64,000 nt of DNA from Primulina eburnea (GCF_022965805.1 NC_133104.1:23804069-23868068), one strand, 5' to 3'; shown: positions 33,779 to 45,337, numbered from the stretch's first letter. Notes: generated from the letters alone by a model not told the origin. Made by a program: numbers and translations.

Positions 33779-35087
33779 TGTAGTGACCCGTTCCAGAATG
33801 ACCTACTAATCAGAACTTAAGCATGCAAAATTTAACATTTAAACTGAATCAGGTAAACAGCGGAAAAACAGTAATACAACCCAATCGAATCTGTAAGTAC
33901 AAAATACTTAAACAACCAGATCGAACTAAATTCCAAGAACAAATACCAATAACTACAAGTCAACCTCTGCCAGCTCCCTGTCCACTCCCTCCTGGACCGC
34001 CCAACCTGAGACCTGCCCCATCGAATAGGGTGTCCAAAACAGAGATAAACCGAGGACGTGAGCATAAAACGCTCAGCACCGAAAGCATGAGTATACAAGA
34101 CTATGACATGCATGTATGCAAAATGTACTGGATACCAGGATCTGGGTATATCGAAATACTGCTCAGGTAAATGACGTCAAGGTATGTAGCACTCTGCGCC
34201 GTCGCACCAGGAGGTGGCTCCCATACCAAAATAAACCTGTGGATATACCGGTGACCTGACCACCGTCGGCCAACGGGGTCCAACCATCCACAACAAACGA
34301 GGGCTGAGCACCCTCTCAACAGGCTATCTCAAAAATAGTCAGGCTCAACATGATTATGCAAATGCCGCATAATAAACCATGCATGATATGACAGATAATA
34401 ATGCAACATATAAACATGCAACACATAGTAAAGCATACTCAATCCTGCTATCTCGGATAGTACTTTCGTACCTCAAACCAGTAGATCCTAGAAATCAGCC
34501 CTAGAATCAAGCCTGCGTCCGTAGTCAGCCCACTGATGCCGCTAGCTCCCAACTAAAGCACAGCTCCGCTACAAAACCAGTAGCTCCCCGCTAGTGCCTA
34601 AACCTCGGGAAAAGACTAGAAACCCATCAGAAACGACTAAAACGCTCTAGAACACTCGGGATTGGCGAGTAAAAAGTGAAGCCTCGCGCCTCTATTTATA
34701 GACAACGATCGGACGATCCGATCCTCTTCGGACGATCCGATCCACTTCGGACGATCCGAACCCTGTACCCTTCGGACCTTCCGAACCCTTATCGGACGAT
34801 CCGAACCTTGCATGTATTACGTGTCCAGACACCTGTCTTCGGACGATCCGAACCCTGATCGGACGATCCGAACTCTGCATGTCTTCCACGTGTCCAGCCA
34901 CCTGTCTTCGGACGATCCGAACCCTGATCGGACGATCCGAACTCTGCATGTCTTCCACGTGTCCAGCCACCTGTCTTCGGACGATCCTAACCCTCTTCGG
35001 ACGATCCGAACCCGGTTCGGTCCTTCCGATCCCACCGAAATATAATTAATCCAATAATTAACTCAAATTAGGCATCGGGATACTACA
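33779..35087 (-). repeat. 5' LTR of gypsy 1 (1309 bp)
   Basis: Near-identical partner of 27815-29125. Differences I see include ATCACC/ATGACC near the start, CACGAGG/CAGGAGG, CATCATATG/CATGATATG, and the loss of part of one CTTCCACGTG (34812-34820), which removes one CACGTG box. Confidence 0.94.
34709..35029. repeat. TCGGACGATCCGA cluster in the 5' LTR of gypsy 1
   Basis: The same array as 28745-29067, upstream of the TATA box on the minus strand. One copy is mutated (ACGATCCTAA near 34980) and one CACGTG box is damaged. Confidence 0.88.
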
Positions 35088-35092
35088 TGCAA

Positions 35093-37371
35093 TACCTGGT
35101 CCCAACATCTCTTCAAATACTTTATGTCTCAATTCTACCACACTTGGTGAATCAAGCCAGTCTGAAACCCAAGAAGTAGATGATGATGAAATTACCTTGG
35201 AAAGTGTGCAGACAATGTATGAAGAATTTTATGAAGACTGGATCAAAATAAATAAAGTGAATGCAATTCTCTCCAAAGAAAACACTGAGCTGAAGTCACA
35301 AGTATCACGACTTGAAGTAATCTTAAGTAAGAAAGATCTAGAATTATGCAAAGTCAAGGAGGAGCTTGGAGAAGCAACTCAGATTCTTGCGAAGCTTAAT
35401 TCAAGTTCATCTAAACTTGACTCACTCTTGATGATTGGAAAGAATGATAAAGCTGGACTTGGTTATACGAATCACCAGTATGAAACTGGAGAGTCTTCCA
35501 ACACTGAAAGAAAACCAACTGTCTTTGTCAAAAGAAGTGCTGAAATCTCGAATACTTCACACACTGAAAAAGGTGTTTCATCAAAAGGGCAAATATCTAC
35601 CAAGAAGTCCAAGTCCAGGAAACGCCAATTTATCTGCCACTATTGTTTTAGACCTGGACATATCAAACCCTACTGTTTTAGATTGAGAGATGTCTACAAG
35701 AGATGGGAATCTGAAAAGGTGTTGCCTCAGGTATTGTACAACACCCGGCGCAACACTGCCAATAGAAAATCGTCGGTAAAAAGGGTTTGGGTGCCAAAAG
35801 CCAATATTCAATGTTCTGTTATCTATACTTCACTAAAGACTAACATTGCAGGAATATGGTACTTCGACAGTGGCTGTTCACGCCACATGACAGGTTCTAA
35901 AGACCATCTGATTGACTATGTTGAACTAAGAAGTGTTCATGTGACGTATGGTGGTGGTGCGAAAGGAAGAATAGCTGGCAAAGGAACCTTGAATGTTGAT
36001 GGATTGCCTAGTCTACAAAATGTGCTTTATGTCGAAGGGCTTAACTCAAACTTAATAAGCATAAGTCAACTTTGTGATGACGGTTTACATTTTAAGTTTG
36101 ATAAAGACATTTGTGAAGTTTTTGATAATGCTAATACTTGTATTTTGACAGGTACAAGGTCTGCTGACAATTGCTATCAACTCGGAGAAGACCTAATGTG
36201 CAATCATTCAAAGGTGAGTGAGCTAAACTTGTGGCATCGAAAATTGGGACATGCAAACTTCAAGACATTAAAGAACCTTGGTAAGTACGATACTGTGAGA
36301 GGTATGCCTAATTTATCTTCTGGAACTCCTTATGTTTGTGGAGCATGTCAAAAGGGTAAGCAAACCCGTGTTCCCCATCAAATGTTGCAACACTTTGGGA
36401 CAACACGGTGTCTTGAACTCTTGCACATGGATCTTATGGGTCCAATGGAAGTGGAAAGCCTTGGAGGTAAGAAGTATTCATGTGTTTGTGTGGATGATTT
36501 CTCTCGCTTTACATGGATAAGTTTCCTTAGAGAAAAATCCGACACATTTGCTGTTTTTAAGAAACTACATGCCAAGATTACTAATCTACATGATTTGAGA
36601 GTCGGTAAGATTAGGACCGACCATGGTAAAGAATTCGAAAACTCACACTTTATATCATTTTGTGAAAAGAGAGGGATAACTCATGAATTTTCGGCCCCTA
36701 AGACTCCTCAACAAAATGGAATAGCCGAAAGGAAGAAAAGGACACTGCAAGAAATGGCAAGGGTCATGTTGAGTTCAAAGAATATTTCAAAACGATTTTG
36801 GGCCGAGGCCTTAAACACAGCCTGTCATATTTCAAGTCGCGTGTACTTAAGGAGTGGTTCTACTATGACATCCTATGAAATTATAATGGGAAAGAGGCCA
36901 AACCTGAAGTACTTCCATGTTTTTGGGTGTGTATGTTATGTTTTGAATGACCGAGACCATCTTGCAAAATTTGACTCTAAAAGTGACAAGTGTTTATTCC
37001 TTGGTTATTCATCCAATAGTCGTGCATATCGCGTGTATAATCTTAGAACTAGAACGACTATGGAATCTATAAACGTTTTTTTCGATGATCTTGCAGATCT
37101 AACTGGGAAAACAATCGAGGATGATATTGATGGGCTATTGAACGTAAGTGAGACACTGCCTAACACAGATGTTGCACCCGGTGTTGTAACACCTGAGTCA
37201 ACACCTGCACTGGCAGAATCAAATGATGAACCAGGAGAGTATACTGTAAATGATGATGATGTAACCAATGAAGGGTTTGATATTCCCAGTAAGATTCAGA
37301 AAATCATCCATCATCTCAGATCATTGGAGAAGCATTTGGAGGAATGCAAACTAGAAGAAAGGAGAAGGTAG
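35093..37371 (+). CDS. Sirevirus-like pol: second zinc knuckle, protease, integrase
   Basis: The frame is open from the gypsy 1 junction; the first ATG is at 35197, giving 724 residues. In that numbering: coiled-coil-rich gag tail to about 100; a CCHC knuckle CHYCFRPGHIKPYC at about 147; protease with DSGCS at about 224; pre-integrase zinc motif 'LWHRKLGHANF' ... 'CGACQKGKQ' at 346-390; integrase core with D at 'LLHMDLMGPM' (about 411), D at 'RTDHGKEF' (about 475) and E at 'QQNGIAERKKRTL' (about 511); then 'KCLFLGYSSNSRAYRVYN'. It ends with an acidic linker. Two dyad sites (35730-35745 and 37180-37193) lie inside it. Confidence 0.92.
35730..35745. repeat. Dyad GGTATTGTACAACACC in the pol linker
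   Basis: Outer GTTGC at 35721 and CAACAC at 35751 flank the core, the same compound layout as in the LTR. The first core base is codon position 3. Confidence 0.8.
37180..37193. repeat. Dyad GGTGTTGTAACACC in the IN-RT linker
   Basis: Flanked by GTTGC at 37171 and CAACACC at 37199. The first core base is codon position 1, a different frame from the site at 35730. Confidence 0.8.
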
Positions 37372-37628
37372 ATTATCAGAAAATGATGGATCTAGTATGC
37401 ATGACTTCCGTATACTCTCAAGTAAGCCATTCTTGTTTTGTTTCACTAATTGAACCCAAAAATGTAATTGAAGCCTTAAAGATGGAATTTTGAGTCAATG
37501 CTATGCATGAGGAACTTGAACAATTTGTTAGGAATGATGTGTGGGATTTGGTTCCCAGACCTAATAATGTGAATGTTATTGGAACCAAATGAATTTTTAA
37601 AAACAAAACTGATGAATATGGAATTGTT
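37372..37628 (+). pseudogene. Sirevirus-like reverse transcriptase, N-terminal piece with two stops
   Basis: Reading continues into the reverse-transcriptase start, but TGA interrupts near 37491 and 37591. Both are where the family has tryptophan (before 'VNAMHEELEQF' and before '[10 protein letters not shown]'). TGG-to-TGA is a G-to-A change, consistent with cytosine deamination on the other strand. Confidence 0.75.
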
Positions 37629-38489
37629 GTGAGAAATAAAGCAAGGCTAGTTGCTCAAGGGTATACTCAAATTGAAGGAATTGATTTCGACGAAACATTT
37701 GCCCCTGTTGCCAGAATTGAGTCAGTTCGACTTTTACTTGCTATTGCTTGTCACATGGACATAAAACTATATCAAATGGATGTGAAGAGTGCCTTTTTGA
37801 ACGGCATTTTGAATGAAGAAGCTTATGTAAGTCAACCTAAAGGGTTTGAAGATCCAAACCACCCGAACCATGTCTACAAGTTGAAGAAGGCACTTTATGG
37901 ACTTAAACAAGCTCCAAGAGCATGGTATGGTAGGCTTACTGAATATCTGCTCGACTTAGGCTTCAAACAAGGTGAGGTTGATAAAACCCTTTTTATTCAA
38001 AAATTGAAGCATGATATTCTTGTGTGTCAAATTTATGTGGATGACATCATTTTTGGTGCTTCTTCTCAAAAGCATGTTGATGAATTTGTTAAATGCATGT
38101 CTACTACATTTGAAATGAGCATGGTAGGAGAATTAAGTTTCTTTCTTGGATTGCAAATTAAACAAATGCATGATGTTATCTTTCTGTGTCAATCCAAGTA
38201 TGCCAAGAATTTGGTGAAGAAATTTTCTACCGAGAACACTAAACACATGAAAACACCAATGGGGTCGACTGAAAAATTGTCCAAAGACGATGTTGCGGCA
38301 GGTGTTGACAACACCCAGTATCGCAGCATCATAGACAGTCTTCTTTACTTAAGTGCAAGTCGTCCCGACATCATGTTTAGTGTATGTTTGTGTGCCAGGT
38401 ACCAGGCTGATCCTAAAGTCACTCATTTAAAAGCTGTCAAAAGAATTTTGCGATATATATCTGGAACAGTTGACTTAGGTTTATTGTAA
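37629..38489 (+). CDS. Sirevirus-like reverse transcriptase
   Basis: 286 residues of copia reverse transcriptase: '[31 protein letters not shown]' at the start, '[13 protein letters not shown]', '[22 protein letters not shown]', and the catalytic YVDD in '[12 protein letters not shown]' near residue 137. Then '[10 protein letters not shown]', 'MKTPM', '[29 protein letters not shown]' and '[14 protein letters not shown]'. The last blocks are typical of the SIRE/Maximus lineage. The frame is cut by gypsy 2 at the duplication TTTAT (38480-38484) and resumes at 47989. A dyad (38301-38315) lies in a variable linker. Confidence 0.92.
   Translation: MRNKARLVAQGYTQIEGIDFDETFAPVARIESVRLLLAIACHMDIKLYQMDVKSAFLNGILNEEAYVSQPKGFEDPNHPNHVYKLKKALYGLKQAPRAWYGRLTEYLLDLGFKQGEVDKTLFIQKLKHDILVCQIYVDDIIFGASSQKHVDEFVKCMSTTFEMSMVGELSFFLGLQIKQMHDVIFLCQSKYAKNLVKKFSTENTKHMKTPMGSTEKLSKDDVAAGVDNTQYRSIIDSLLYLSASRPDIMFSVCLCARYQADPKVTHLKAVKRILRYISGTVDLGLL
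38301..38315. repeat. Dyad GGTGTTGACAACACC in the RT coding region
   Basis: Flanked upstream by GTTGC at 38292. It sits between the MKTPM block and '[11 protein letters not shown]', a length-variable linker in this lineage. Confidence 0.78.
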
Positions 38490-40471
38490 GGCTCGAGATT
38501 AATAGTTCTCATCGACATAATACTCGGAATATATGAGTATGTATATATATAATGAGGAGTGTTAAGTGAGATGAGAATAAGAAATACATGGACAAAAGGA
38601 GAAAACCTTAAAATTTGGACAGAACGGTTGGCGCATATGCGCGGAAAGAGTGGCGCATATGCGCGACATTTACAGTAGCATTGGCGCATATGCGCGGAAA
38701 GAAGCGGCGCATATGCGCGACACCTCCAGTAGCTGTGGCGCATATGCGCGACATTTACAGTAGCATTGGCGCATATGCGCGGAAAGAAGCGGCGCATATG
38801 CGCGACACCTCCAGTAGCTGTGGCGCATATGCGCGAGATAAGTGGCGCATATGCGCGAGTGTTATTTTCTGCCAAGTGCCGAGACAGTAGGTCTCGCGCA
38901 TATGCGCGAGTAGTGACCGCGCATATGCGCGAGACGTGTATTGCAAAGGATGAGCCATGTGTATCGAATCATGCAATATATATATATATATATAATGGTC
39001 TACTTTTCCTTGCCATTTCAGAAGCTAGGGACGAGGGAATATCTGAGGAGTCTTCAAATTTCTTCCAAGGCTTCATCGTAAGATTTCTTAAGAATTAATC
39101 TTCCGATTTGTGTTCCGTGTTAAGATTTTTACTCCTCTTGACAAGAGCTACCAAGAGATGTAATTTTCATTCAATTCCAGCATGTTTGATATATATATGT
39201 GTTAGGAGAATGAAGGATTGAACTCTAGGATATGTTCTTGTGAGTATGAAGATAATATATTCGTAACCGGATCGAAGAACGGATGTCATATGCAATTGTT
39301 ACGATTTTTATAGCATGTTTAGAACTAAATATGCAGATTTTGGGTACTATGACATGTTTAGGATGATGATTATGAGTTGATGAGTTTAGATTGATAATGT
39401 GTTGATATGTGTTGAGAATTTGATTGACCGGTATCGAGAATTACGTCGTTATGCCGTCAAATTGTACCGAAATCAAGTATTGACTTGGATAGGTGTTGAT
39501 TAGATTAAAGATTGATAGATTGTGTATCAACATTTCCATTTCAGATTCGTCTTGACGACTGTGACAGCGATTGTGCGACGAAAGGTATAGTACATGTTTT
39601 GTTTGGGGAATCACGACTCAAATGAGATCACATTTGAGTTTCCCAACCAAAATCACATACTTGTTTTATTGTTTATATCTAGATATGATTATGATTGTTT
39701 ATAGATTTGTTTATAGAACTTGTATACAAATCTTGCTATGCTTTGTTTACAGATCATGTGGCATTGCATTAGAATGATTATGATTGTTTACAGATTGTGT
39801 ATTCATGCATTAAGATAGGACAGTCTGGAGATCAGGCAGACTACTAGACGTTCGGCGATATCACAGCTTAGGGAAAGATCACCGCCCCTATTGTAGACGC
39901 GGATACAGATCAGGCCGAAGTCTAGGAATAAGACGGACAGCACCTCGATTGGGAGGGTAGGTGACAGACAGTGCCGTCTTATTCACAACGGCATCCCTAG
40001 AGTTCTAGTCGAGTCGCGTCTAGACATGATTAGACTCGCATTGTATGATTATATATGAATGACATTCATATTAGCATGTTTCATGTTTTAGATTGTTTTA
40101 ATGCATGTATACATGTTTATACTGGGATTTGTTCTCACCGGTTTTCCGGCTGTTGTTATGTCTGTATGTGTGCATAACAACAGGTGGGGCAGGATCTGGG
40201 TCGAGACAGAGATGATCGTGTTAGCGTGGAGATCACGGGCGTAGCAGATGGACCAGTAGTTGTCTTTTATTATGTACTGTCTTTTAATACTTGTTAGTTG
40301 AGGACATACAGAATAAGACATGTATTGTATGTTGTATGTTGTAAATTAAATAAAGAATGTATGCTTGTTTGGTTACATGTGTTTTTATGTAAAAAGCGAA
40401 AATTTGACCCATGTTTTATAATAACGATCCATTTAATCCCAAGAAAAAGAATTAGAGCCTGGGTCCCCACA
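38485..40471 (+). repeat. 5' LTR of gypsy 2 (1987 bp)
   Basis: Starts TGTAAGGCTCGAGATTAATAG and ends GGGTCCCCACA before the primer site. TATA-like runs lie at 38543-38556 and 38978-38996, on either side of the dyad cluster. An R/U5-like part (39800-40060) contains further short repeats. The 68- and 77-residue frames conserved in both LTRs merely reflect LTR identity. Confidence 0.93.
38631..38931. repeat. Eleven copies of the palindrome GCGCATATGCGC
   Basis: Perfect 12-bp palindromes start at 38631, 38653, 38684, 38707, 38738, 38769, 38792, 38823, 38845, 38896 and 38919. Spacings are 22, 31, 23, 31, 31, 23, 31, 22, 51 and 23 bp. Spacers recur (ACATTTACAGTAGCATTG, GACACCTCCAGTAGCTGTG). Relative to the 3' LTR an 81-85 bp unit with three palindromes is duplicated. 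Confidence 0.95.
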
Positions 40472-40476
40472 ACAGG

Positions 40477-40488
40477 TGGTATCAGAGC
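40477..40488 (+). other. Primer-binding site of gypsy 2
   Basis: TGGTATCAGAGC, complementary to initiator methionine tRNA, five bases after the 5' LTR. Confidence 0.9.
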
Positions 40489-40793
40489 GATAGATCCTTT
40501 AGATTGAGATAAGATAGAATGAGCGGGGTAGATTGAGTCTTCTTCCTTGCTTTATGATGTGCTAGCATGATTAGTGCTTTCCTTATTGCGTGTGTGTTAT
40601 CTGATTTGATTATGACATGTGCTTAACTGAATCAGAACCGATTCTAGATCAGAGGTAACTGACTAAAGGAAGGCTGAGACGGTTGTATATTTGGTATACT
40701 AATCAGTTGGATTATTAGATACATGCCTCCTCGAAGAGCAGCAGTGCCTCTACGACCCACAGCACCAGAAAGGGTAGCACATCCGGAGATCCA

Positions 40794-41801
40794 ATGGACG
40801 TTACTGCTACGCCAATGGAGACGCTGCTCAAAAGATTTCAATCCTTTCGACCGCCAAACTTGAAAGGTACAGAACTGGCAGTGGATTGTGAAAGTTGGCT
40901 TGAAGACATTGAGATGTTATTCGAGTCTTTGGAGTATGGTGACGAGAAAAGAATAAAGCTTATTGGCCATCAACTCCAGGATGTAGCTAAGAACTGGTGG
41001 TTGAACATGAAGAGAGCACTAGAGCAACGTGGTACCGAAATTACATGGAAAGTGTTCAAGACGGAGTTCTATCTGCGTTTTTTTCCTATCTCCTATCGTA
41101 AAGATAAAGGTGCTGAATTTGCCAATTTGAGGCAAGGGACTTTGAACATTGAAGAGTATGTTGCCAAATTCTCTTCCTTGCTTCGTTTCGCACCCCATGT
41201 TTCAGGGAATGACGAGGCCATGGCAGATCAATTTATCAATGGCTTAAATCCGGACATCTTTACGTTGGTAAACACGGGAAGACCTAATAATTTTGCGGAT
41301 GCATTAAATCGGGCCAAAGGAGCGGAAGCAGGATTGATAAGACAACGGAGTGCTCCATATGTTGCTCCTGTGCCAAGACCACCACAACTTTCAGTACAAT
41401 CTCCTCCTTCTAGATTTGAAAGCGGCGGTAGTAGCAGTGGCAGAAAGGATCAATTGAAAGCCAAGGGTAAACAGTTTAAAAGACCAGGGAGCAGTTCGTC
41501 GAGCTCCAGCGATCCAGACAGACGGGTTTTGATCAGAGTACCAGGTATTCAGGTGTTTATTGTAGTTCCTGTGGAGGAAAACATGCGACTGAACAGTGCC
41601 AGGGAGTTACAGGCCGATGCAACATTTGTAGGCAACCGGGGCATTTTGCCAAAGTCTGCCCACAGAGGAGTGTACAGCCAGCCCATAGTGGACGAGCATC
41701 CGGGTCAGTACCTCAGTTTGAGCGGCAGGCATCATCGGTTCACTCTTTCCAGCCTCCACCAGCACCGACTCAACCCAGAGCTCGAGGTAGTCAGACAGTG
41801 A
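40794..41801 (+). CDS. Gypsy 2 gag (frameshifted near its zinc knuckles)
   Basis: 335-residue frame. The capsid domain is clear to about residue 190: '[35 protein letters not shown]', '[35 protein letters not shown]', '[11 protein letters not shown]'. After a serine-rich linker the frame is lost. The two zinc knuckles ([13 protein letters not shown] and [14 protein letters not shown], 41561-41655) are encoded in another frame, which continues into the protease frame. So one indel between about 41450 and 41550 split a single gag-pol frame. The residues after about 245 here are not the native protein. Confidence 0.88.
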   Translation: MDVTATPMETLLKRFQSFRPPNLKGTELAVDCESWLEDIEMLFESLEYGDEKRIKLIGHQLQDVAKNWWLNMKRALEQRGTEITWKVFKTEFYLRFFPISYRKDKGAEFANLRQGTLNIEEYVAKFSSLLRFAPHVSGNDEAMADQFINGLNPDIFTLVNTGRPNNFADALNRAKGAEAGLIRQRSAPYVAPVPRPPQLSVQSPPSRFESGGSSSGRKDQLKAKGKQFKRPGSSSSSSSDPDRRVLIRVPGIQVFIVVPVEENMRLNSARELQADATFVGNRGILPKSAHRGVYSQPIVDEHPGQYLSLSGRHHRFTLSSLHQHRLNPELEVVRQ

Positions 41802-42805
41802 GTCAACTTCCGAGGCAACAGGCTCAAGTGTTTGCATTGACAGAAGAGCAAGCACAAGATGCACCAGATGATGTTATAGCAGGTAACTGCTCTCTTTATG
41901 GTTATCCTGCTTATATCTTGATAGATACAGGTGCATCGCATACATTCATTTCGGAGCGATTTGCATTGTTGCATTCATTGCCTGTTGAGTCTTTGTTAGA
42001 AGTTGTATCTATTAATTCTCCGTTGGGAAGTGGATTGATATCTGTAACCATGGTTAAACATTGCATTCTACAGTTTGAGGGGCATGAGATTGACCTAGAT
42101 TGTATAGTATTGGGTCTAGCTGATTTTGAATGTATAGTCGGTATTGACATGCTAACGAAGTACAGAGCTACCGTGGATTGTTTCCACAAGATTGTCAGAT
42201 TCAGACCCGAGATGACAGACGAGTGGAAATTCTACGGGAAGGGTTCCAGATCTCGGATTCCCTTGATTTCAGCTCTTACTATGAACAGATTGTTACAAAA
42301 AGGAGCAGATGGTTTCTTTATTTATGCTGTAGATATGCAGAAGTCGAGCCCGGCATTGGCGGATTTGCCAGTAGTACGGGAATTTCCAGATATTTTTCCA
42401 GATGAAATCCCAGGATTACCTCCAGTGCGAGAGGTAGATTTTAGTATTGATCTTGTACCAGGTACCGTTCCTATTTCGAGAGCTCCGTATAGGATGGCAC
42501 CCATCGAACTAAAAGAATTGAAAGCACAGTTAGAAGATCTTCTGACCAAGGGATATATCAGACCTAGTGTATCTCCTTGGGGCGCTCCGGTGCTGTTCGT
42601 GCGAAAGAAAGACGGTTCGATGCGATTGTGTATAGACTACCGGCAACTGAATAAGGCAACGATCAAGAATAAATATCCTTTGCCTAGAATTGACGATCTA
42701 TTTGATCAGTTGCAGGGATCCTCTGTCTATTCTAAGATTGATTTGCGTTCTGGGTATCATCAGCTCAGAGTTCGAGATGTAGATATACCGAAGACAGCAT
42801 TTTGA
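41798..42805 (+). CDS. Gypsy 2 protease and reverse transcriptase N-terminal half
   Basis: 335 residues in the same frame as the zinc knuckles just upstream; the apparent GTG start is simply a valine inside gag-pol. Protease has DTGAS ('[17 protein letters not shown]', about residue 48). A conserved linker follows ('[28 protein letters not shown]'), then RT: '[44 protein letters not shown]' and '[15 protein letters not shown]'. A TGA at 42803-42805 replaces the expected arginine codon. Confidence 0.9.
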   Translation: MSQLPRQQAQVFALTEEQAQDAPDDVIAGNCSLYGYPAYILIDTGASHTFISERFALLHSLPVESLLEVVSINSPLGSGLISVTMVKHCILQFEGHEIDLDCIVLGLADFECIVGIDMLTKYRATVDCFHKIVRFRPEMTDEWKFYGKGSRSRIPLISALTMNRLLQKGADGFFIYAVDMQKSSPALADLPVVREFPDIFPDEIPGLPPVREVDFSIDLVPGTVPISRAPYRMAPIELKELKAQLEDLLTKGYIRPSVSPWGAPVLFVRKKDGSMRLCIDYRQLNKATIKNKYPLPRIDDLFDQLQGSSVYSKIDLRSGYHQLRVRDVDIPKTAF

Positions 42806-42835
42806 ACCAGGTATGGACATTACGAATTTATTGTC

Positions 42836-43135
42836 ATGCCTTTTGGGTTAACAAATGCTCCTACGGTATTTATGGGCTTGATGAACCAAGTGTTTCAGAG
42901 ATATTTGGATGAATTTGTGATTGTCTTCATTGATGATATTTTGGTGTATTCGAAGAACAGAAATGAGCATGCAGAGCATCTCAGAATTGTCTTGCAGACG
43001 TTGAGAAACGAACAACTGTATGCGAAATTGTCAAAATGTGAGTTTTGGCTGAATCGAGTTGTATTCTTGGGGCATATCATTTCTGGAGATGGTATTTCTG
43101 TTGATCCGAGTAAAGTGGAAGCTGTGATCAATTGA
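42836..43135 (+). CDS. Gypsy 2 reverse transcriptase catalytic segment
   Basis: 99 residues in the same frame after the stop at 42805. They contain '[17 protein letters not shown]' and the catalytic FIDDIL ('[15 protein letters not shown]'), then '[16 protein letters not shown]' and 'VVFLGHIIS'. It ends at a TGA (43133-43135) where the family has tryptophan. Confidence 0.9.
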   Translation: MPFGLTNAPTVFMGLMNQVFQRYLDEFVIVFIDDILVYSKNRNEHAEHLRIVLQTLRNEQLYAKLSKCEFWLNRVVFLGHIISGDGISVDPSKVEAVIN

Positions 43136-43330
43136 CCAAGACCGACTTCGGTACCAGAAATACGCAGTTTCATGGGTCTGGCAGGATACTACCGAAGATT
43201 TATTCAAGATTTCTCCAGTATTGCAAAGCCAATCACACAATTGACACAGAAGAATATGCCATTCGTTTGGTCAGAGGAGTGAGAGTCTAGCTTCCTAGAA
43301 CTGAAGAAAAGGCTGACTAGTGCTCCAGTA
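43136..43330 (+). pseudogene. Gypsy 2 reverse transcriptase thumb, with one stop
   Basis: The same frame continues with '[20 protein letters not shown]' and 'IAKPITQLTQK', interrupted by TGA at 43280-43282, before the RNase H frame. Confidence 0.85.
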
Positions 43331-45256
43331 TTGACGATACCTTCAGGTACGGGTGATTTCGTTGTATATTGTGATGCCTCTCACAGAGGTTTGGGATGTG
43401 TTCTTATGCAGCAAGGTCATGTGGTCGCATACGCCTCGAGACAATTGAAGCCACATGAAGTTCGATACCCCATTCACGATCTTGAATTGGCGGCCATCGT
43501 ATTTGCATTAAAGATCTGGCGTCACTATCTCTACGGCGAGAAATTTGAGATTTACTCCGATCACAAGAGCCTGAAGTACCTCTTTTCTCAATCAGAACTG
43601 AACATGAGGCAGCGTAGGTGGCTTGATCTACTAAAAGATTTTGATTGTGAAATCAAATATTATCCAGGAAAGTCAAATGCAGCAGCAGATGCCTTGAGTC
43701 GAAAGGTATGTACCTTGTCCTTATCGACGATAGGTGTTACAAAGTTGGTTGAAAGTTGCTGTCTCTCTGGATTAGCATTTGATACAGATAAGAGGCCACT
43801 ACGGCTTGTTGCTATTCAAGTTGAGCCGGACTTGATCAGGAGGATCAAAGAAGCTCAACAAACCGATCAGAATGTGCAAAGATCGATTCAGATGGTCAGA
43901 GCAGGACATTTATCAGAATATCAGGAACGTGATCATGTGCTGTATGTGAATAACCGTCTTGTTGTACCAGATGTTGCAGAGTTGAAACAGCAGATTCTGT
44001 CAGAGGCACATTGTAGTCGGTTCAGTATTCATCCTGGTGGCAGGAAGATGTATAATGACTTGAAGACACAATTCTGGTGGAAACATATGAAATCAGATAT
44101 TACAGAATTCGTGTCTAAGTGTTTGAACTGCCAACAGGTAAAAGCTGAAAGGAAGAAACCCAGGGGGTTACTTCAGAGTTTATCTATTCCAGAATGGAAA
44201 TGGGATCACATTTCCATGGATTTTGTGACGAAGTTACCTCGATCATCCAGAGGTTGCGATGCGATTTGGGTTATTATTGACAGATTGATCAAATCTGCTT
44301 GTTTCATTCCATACAGAATGACGTATAGACAAGATCAGATGGCGGAGATATATATTCGAGAGGTAGTCAGATTGCATGGAGTGCCGAAGTCTATCGTATC
44401 AGATCGTGATCCACGATTCACTTCACACTTTTGGCACAGCTTACAGCAGGCCTTGGCTACGACATTACACCTTAGTACTGCTTATCACCCTCAGACAGAC
44501 GGACAGTCAGAGCGGACTATCCAGACTTTAGAGGATATGTTGAGAGCTGTTGTGCTAGATTTTGGCATTAGTTGGCAAGATTCCTTACCTCTTTGCGAAT
44601 TCTTTTACAATAATAGCTACCAGACGAGCATTGAGATGGCACCGTTCGAAGCTTTATATGCTAAGAAGTGCAGATCTCCACTATACTGGGATGACGTTTC
44701 AGAGGTACCAGAACTTGGGACAGACATGATTCGTGACATGACTGAGAAGGTGAAAATCATCCAGAAGAGAATGAAGACGGCACAAGATAGGCAAGCCAAA
44801 TACGCCAATGTCAGACGTAGACCGTTGGTATTCGAGCAAGGAGACCGAGTATTTTTGAAGATTTCTCCATTCAGAGGTGTTGTCAGATTTGGCAAACGCG
44901 GGAAATTATCTCCTCGATACATTGGGCCTTACGAAATTCTTGAGAAGATTGGCGATCGAGCCTATCGACTTGCTCTTCCTCCTTCGCTATCCGGGATACA
45001 TGATGTCTTCCATGTGTCAATGTTGCGTAAGTATATGCCAGATATTTCTCATGTCATTCAGCCTGACGAAGCGGAGCTTGATCAGACCTTGAGCTATATC
45101 GAAAAACCGATCCAAATTCTTGATCGGAAAGAAAAGAAGCTCAGGACGAAGACTATTCCGTTAGTGAAAGTCCAATGGAGTCGTCATGGCATAGAAGAAG
45201 CGACTTGGGAAACAGAAGCGGATATGCAACAGAAACATCCTGAATTATTTACATGA
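43331..45256 (+). CDS. Gypsy 2 RNase H and integrase with chromodomain-like tail (641 aa)
   Basis: RNase H at 1-130 ('[18 protein letters not shown]', '[22 protein letters not shown]', '[14 protein letters not shown]', 'AADALSRK'). HHCC zinc site at about 230-270 ('[11 protein letters not shown]' ... '[10 protein letters not shown]'). Integrase core with D ('[10 protein letters not shown]'), D ('[13 protein letters not shown]') and E ('[15 protein letters not shown]'). '[17 protein letters not shown]' and '[10 protein letters not shown]' follow, and the tail '[22 protein letters not shown]' resembles Tekay/Del chromodomain remnants. This is the longest undamaged stretch of gypsy 2, ending about 100 bp before the 3' LTR. 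Confidence 0.94.
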   Translation: MTIPSGTGDFVVYCDASHRGLGCVLMQQGHVVAYASRQLKPHEVRYPIHDLELAAIVFALKIWRHYLYGEKFEIYSDHKSLKYLFSQSELNMRQRRWLDLLKDFDCEIKYYPGKSNAAADALSRKVCTLSLSTIGVTKLVESCCLSGLAFDTDKRPLRLVAIQVEPDLIRRIKEAQQTDQNVQRSIQMVRAGHLSEYQERDHVLYVNNRLVVPDVAELKQQILSEAHCSRFSIHPGGRKMYNDLKTQFWWKHMKSDITEFVSKCLNCQQVKAERKKPRGLLQSLSIPEWKWDHISMDFVTKLPRSSRGCDAIWVIIDRLIKSACFIPYRMTYRQDQMAEIYIREVVRLHGVPKSIVSDRDPRFTSHFWHSLQQALATTLHLSTAYHPQTDGQSERTIQTLEDMLRAVVLDFGISWQDSLPLCEFFYNNSYQTSIEMAPFEALYAKKCRSPLYWDDVSEVPELGTDMIRDMTEKVKIIQKRMKTAQDRQAKYANVRRRPLVFEQGDRVFLKISPFRGVVRFGKRGKLSPRYIGPYEILEKIGDRAYRLALPPSLSGIHDVFHVSMLRKYMPDISHVIQPDEAELDQTLSYIEKPIQILDRKEKKLRTKTIPLVKVQWSRHGIEEATWETEADMQQKHPELFT

Positions 45257-45337
45257 TGTAAGTAAATTTTCAGTATTGATTATATTACTTGTCATGTATG
45301 TTTGATAATTTGCTTGCGATTTCGAGGGCGAAATCAT

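Larger units (their letters stand above)
27815..35087 (-). mobile_element. Gypsy 1: young Ty3/gypsy chromovirus (Tekay/Del-like), minus strand
   Basis: A complete element with a perfect TGCAA duplication (27810-27814 and 35088-35092), near-identical LTRs (27815-29125 and 33779-35087), a primer site beside the right LTR, one gag-pol frame (33548 down to 29265) and a polypurine tract beside the left LTR. Domain order gag-PR-RT-RH-IN plus a C-terminal chromodomain-like block identifies Ty3/gypsy, Tekay/Del group. The LTRs differ at only about 6-8 positions plus one small indel (about 0.5-0.6%), so insertion is recent. Coding is broken by just two in-frame stops. Confidence 0.95.

Noticed and set aside
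38631..38931. CRISPR-like array of short repeats and spacers
   Set aside because: Repeats are 12-bp perfect palindromes with recurring, not unique, spacers, in a plant LTR; no cas genes.
38615..38976. Frames with repeated 'AHMR' or 'RICA' segments (also at 45486-45878)
   Set aside because: They translate GCGCATATGCGC palindromes in both strands; LTR sequence, not a gene.
39571..40321. 68- and 77-residue frames identical or nearly so at 46351-47101
   Set aside because: LTR copies of gypsy 2; no protein similarity.
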